This document shows, piece after piece, positions 5,105 to 5,159 of a stretch of 5,159 bases of DNA (the first letter of the stretch is position 1; each line of letters begins with the position of its first letter). Position numbers and translations under genes: made by a program. The notes below the pieces were generated by a model. That model saw only the letters and a program-made list of their open reading frames with translations, had not been told where the DNA came from and made no database searches. The DNA is from Eubacteriales bacterium. GTDB lineage: Bacteria; Bacillota_A; Clostridia; Christensenellales; Aristaeellaceae. The stretch is taken from NCBI GenBank assembly GCA_029974855.1, contig JARKQO010000517.1, positions 1 to 5,159 of the forward strand, given 5' to 3'.

Positions 5105-5159
5105 CTTTTTAAGGAGAAATGGATCTATCTTGTAAAATAACGGGAATGCCCGGAAGGGT

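Noticed and set aside
5111..5147. Sigma-H-like promoter (AAGGAGAA with GGGAAT), as expected before a spoIIA operon
   Set aside because: The two boxes are separated by about 22 bases instead of 11 to 12 and both lack consensus positions.
5119..5159. Possible start of a next plus-strand gene (ATG GAT CTA TCT...), considered as spoIIAA
   Set aside because: AGGAG lies only 2 bases before the ATG, too close for normal initiation. Only 13 codons are visible and they do not identify any family. It remains possible but unsupported.
1..5159. Search for CRISPR arrays, tRNA or rRNA genes, insertion sequences, toxin-antitoxin pairs or phage parts
   Set aside because: No regular repeat-spacer pattern, transposase, tRNA-like fold or defence-type protein was seen. 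The protein-coding content is ordinary housekeeping and sporulation-linked genes.

Overview
The window is a GC-rich stretch of a spore-forming Gram-positive chromosome, most likely a high-GC member of Clostridia (an Oscillospirales-type gut Firmicute). The reasons are strong AGGAGG-like ribosome binding sites, TTG start codons, and the gene order deoB-punA-dacF, which matches the drm-pupG-dacF order of Bacillus subtilis. The exact genus cannot be read from the sequence.

Layout. Two genes lie on the minus strand. At the left edge is the N-terminus of a TSUP (TauE/SafE) family membrane transporter (151 to 1, cut by the window edge), with a textbook sigma-A promoter and a very short leader. Next is a complete THUMP-domain RNA methyltransferase of the RlmL/YpsC type (1444 to 326). 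Between them lie 174 bases containing two tandem copies of a GC-rich 28-base unit. The methyltransferase is divergent from the plus-strand cluster, and both divergent promoters can be placed in the 156-base gap.

The plus strand carries deoB (phosphopentomutase, 1601-2764), punA (trimeric purine-nucleoside phosphorylase, 2846-3667) and dacF (D-Ala-D-Ala carboxypeptidase, 3763-4935). DeoB and PunA work together: PunA phosphorolyses purine (deoxy)nucleosides to base plus (deoxy)ribose-1-phosphate, and DeoB converts that to the 5-phosphate for central metabolism. DacF is an exported penicillin-binding protein that trims peptidoglycan stem peptides; its B. subtilis namesake is a forespore gene located just before spoIIA. 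No spoIIA gene can be confirmed before the window ends.

The most interesting structure lies between punA and dacF: a 16-base perfect inverted repeat (3701-3716 and 3741-3756) whose right arm contains the dacF ribosome binding site. In a read-through transcript from deoB-punA it would hide that site and may also terminate transcription. A transcript starting in the loop would leave the site free. A partial sigma-F/sigma-G-like -10 element lies in the right place for such a start, but its -35 is poor. The last 224 bases after dacF hold a series of GC-rich stem-loops that look like a structured intergenic repeat rather than a gene.
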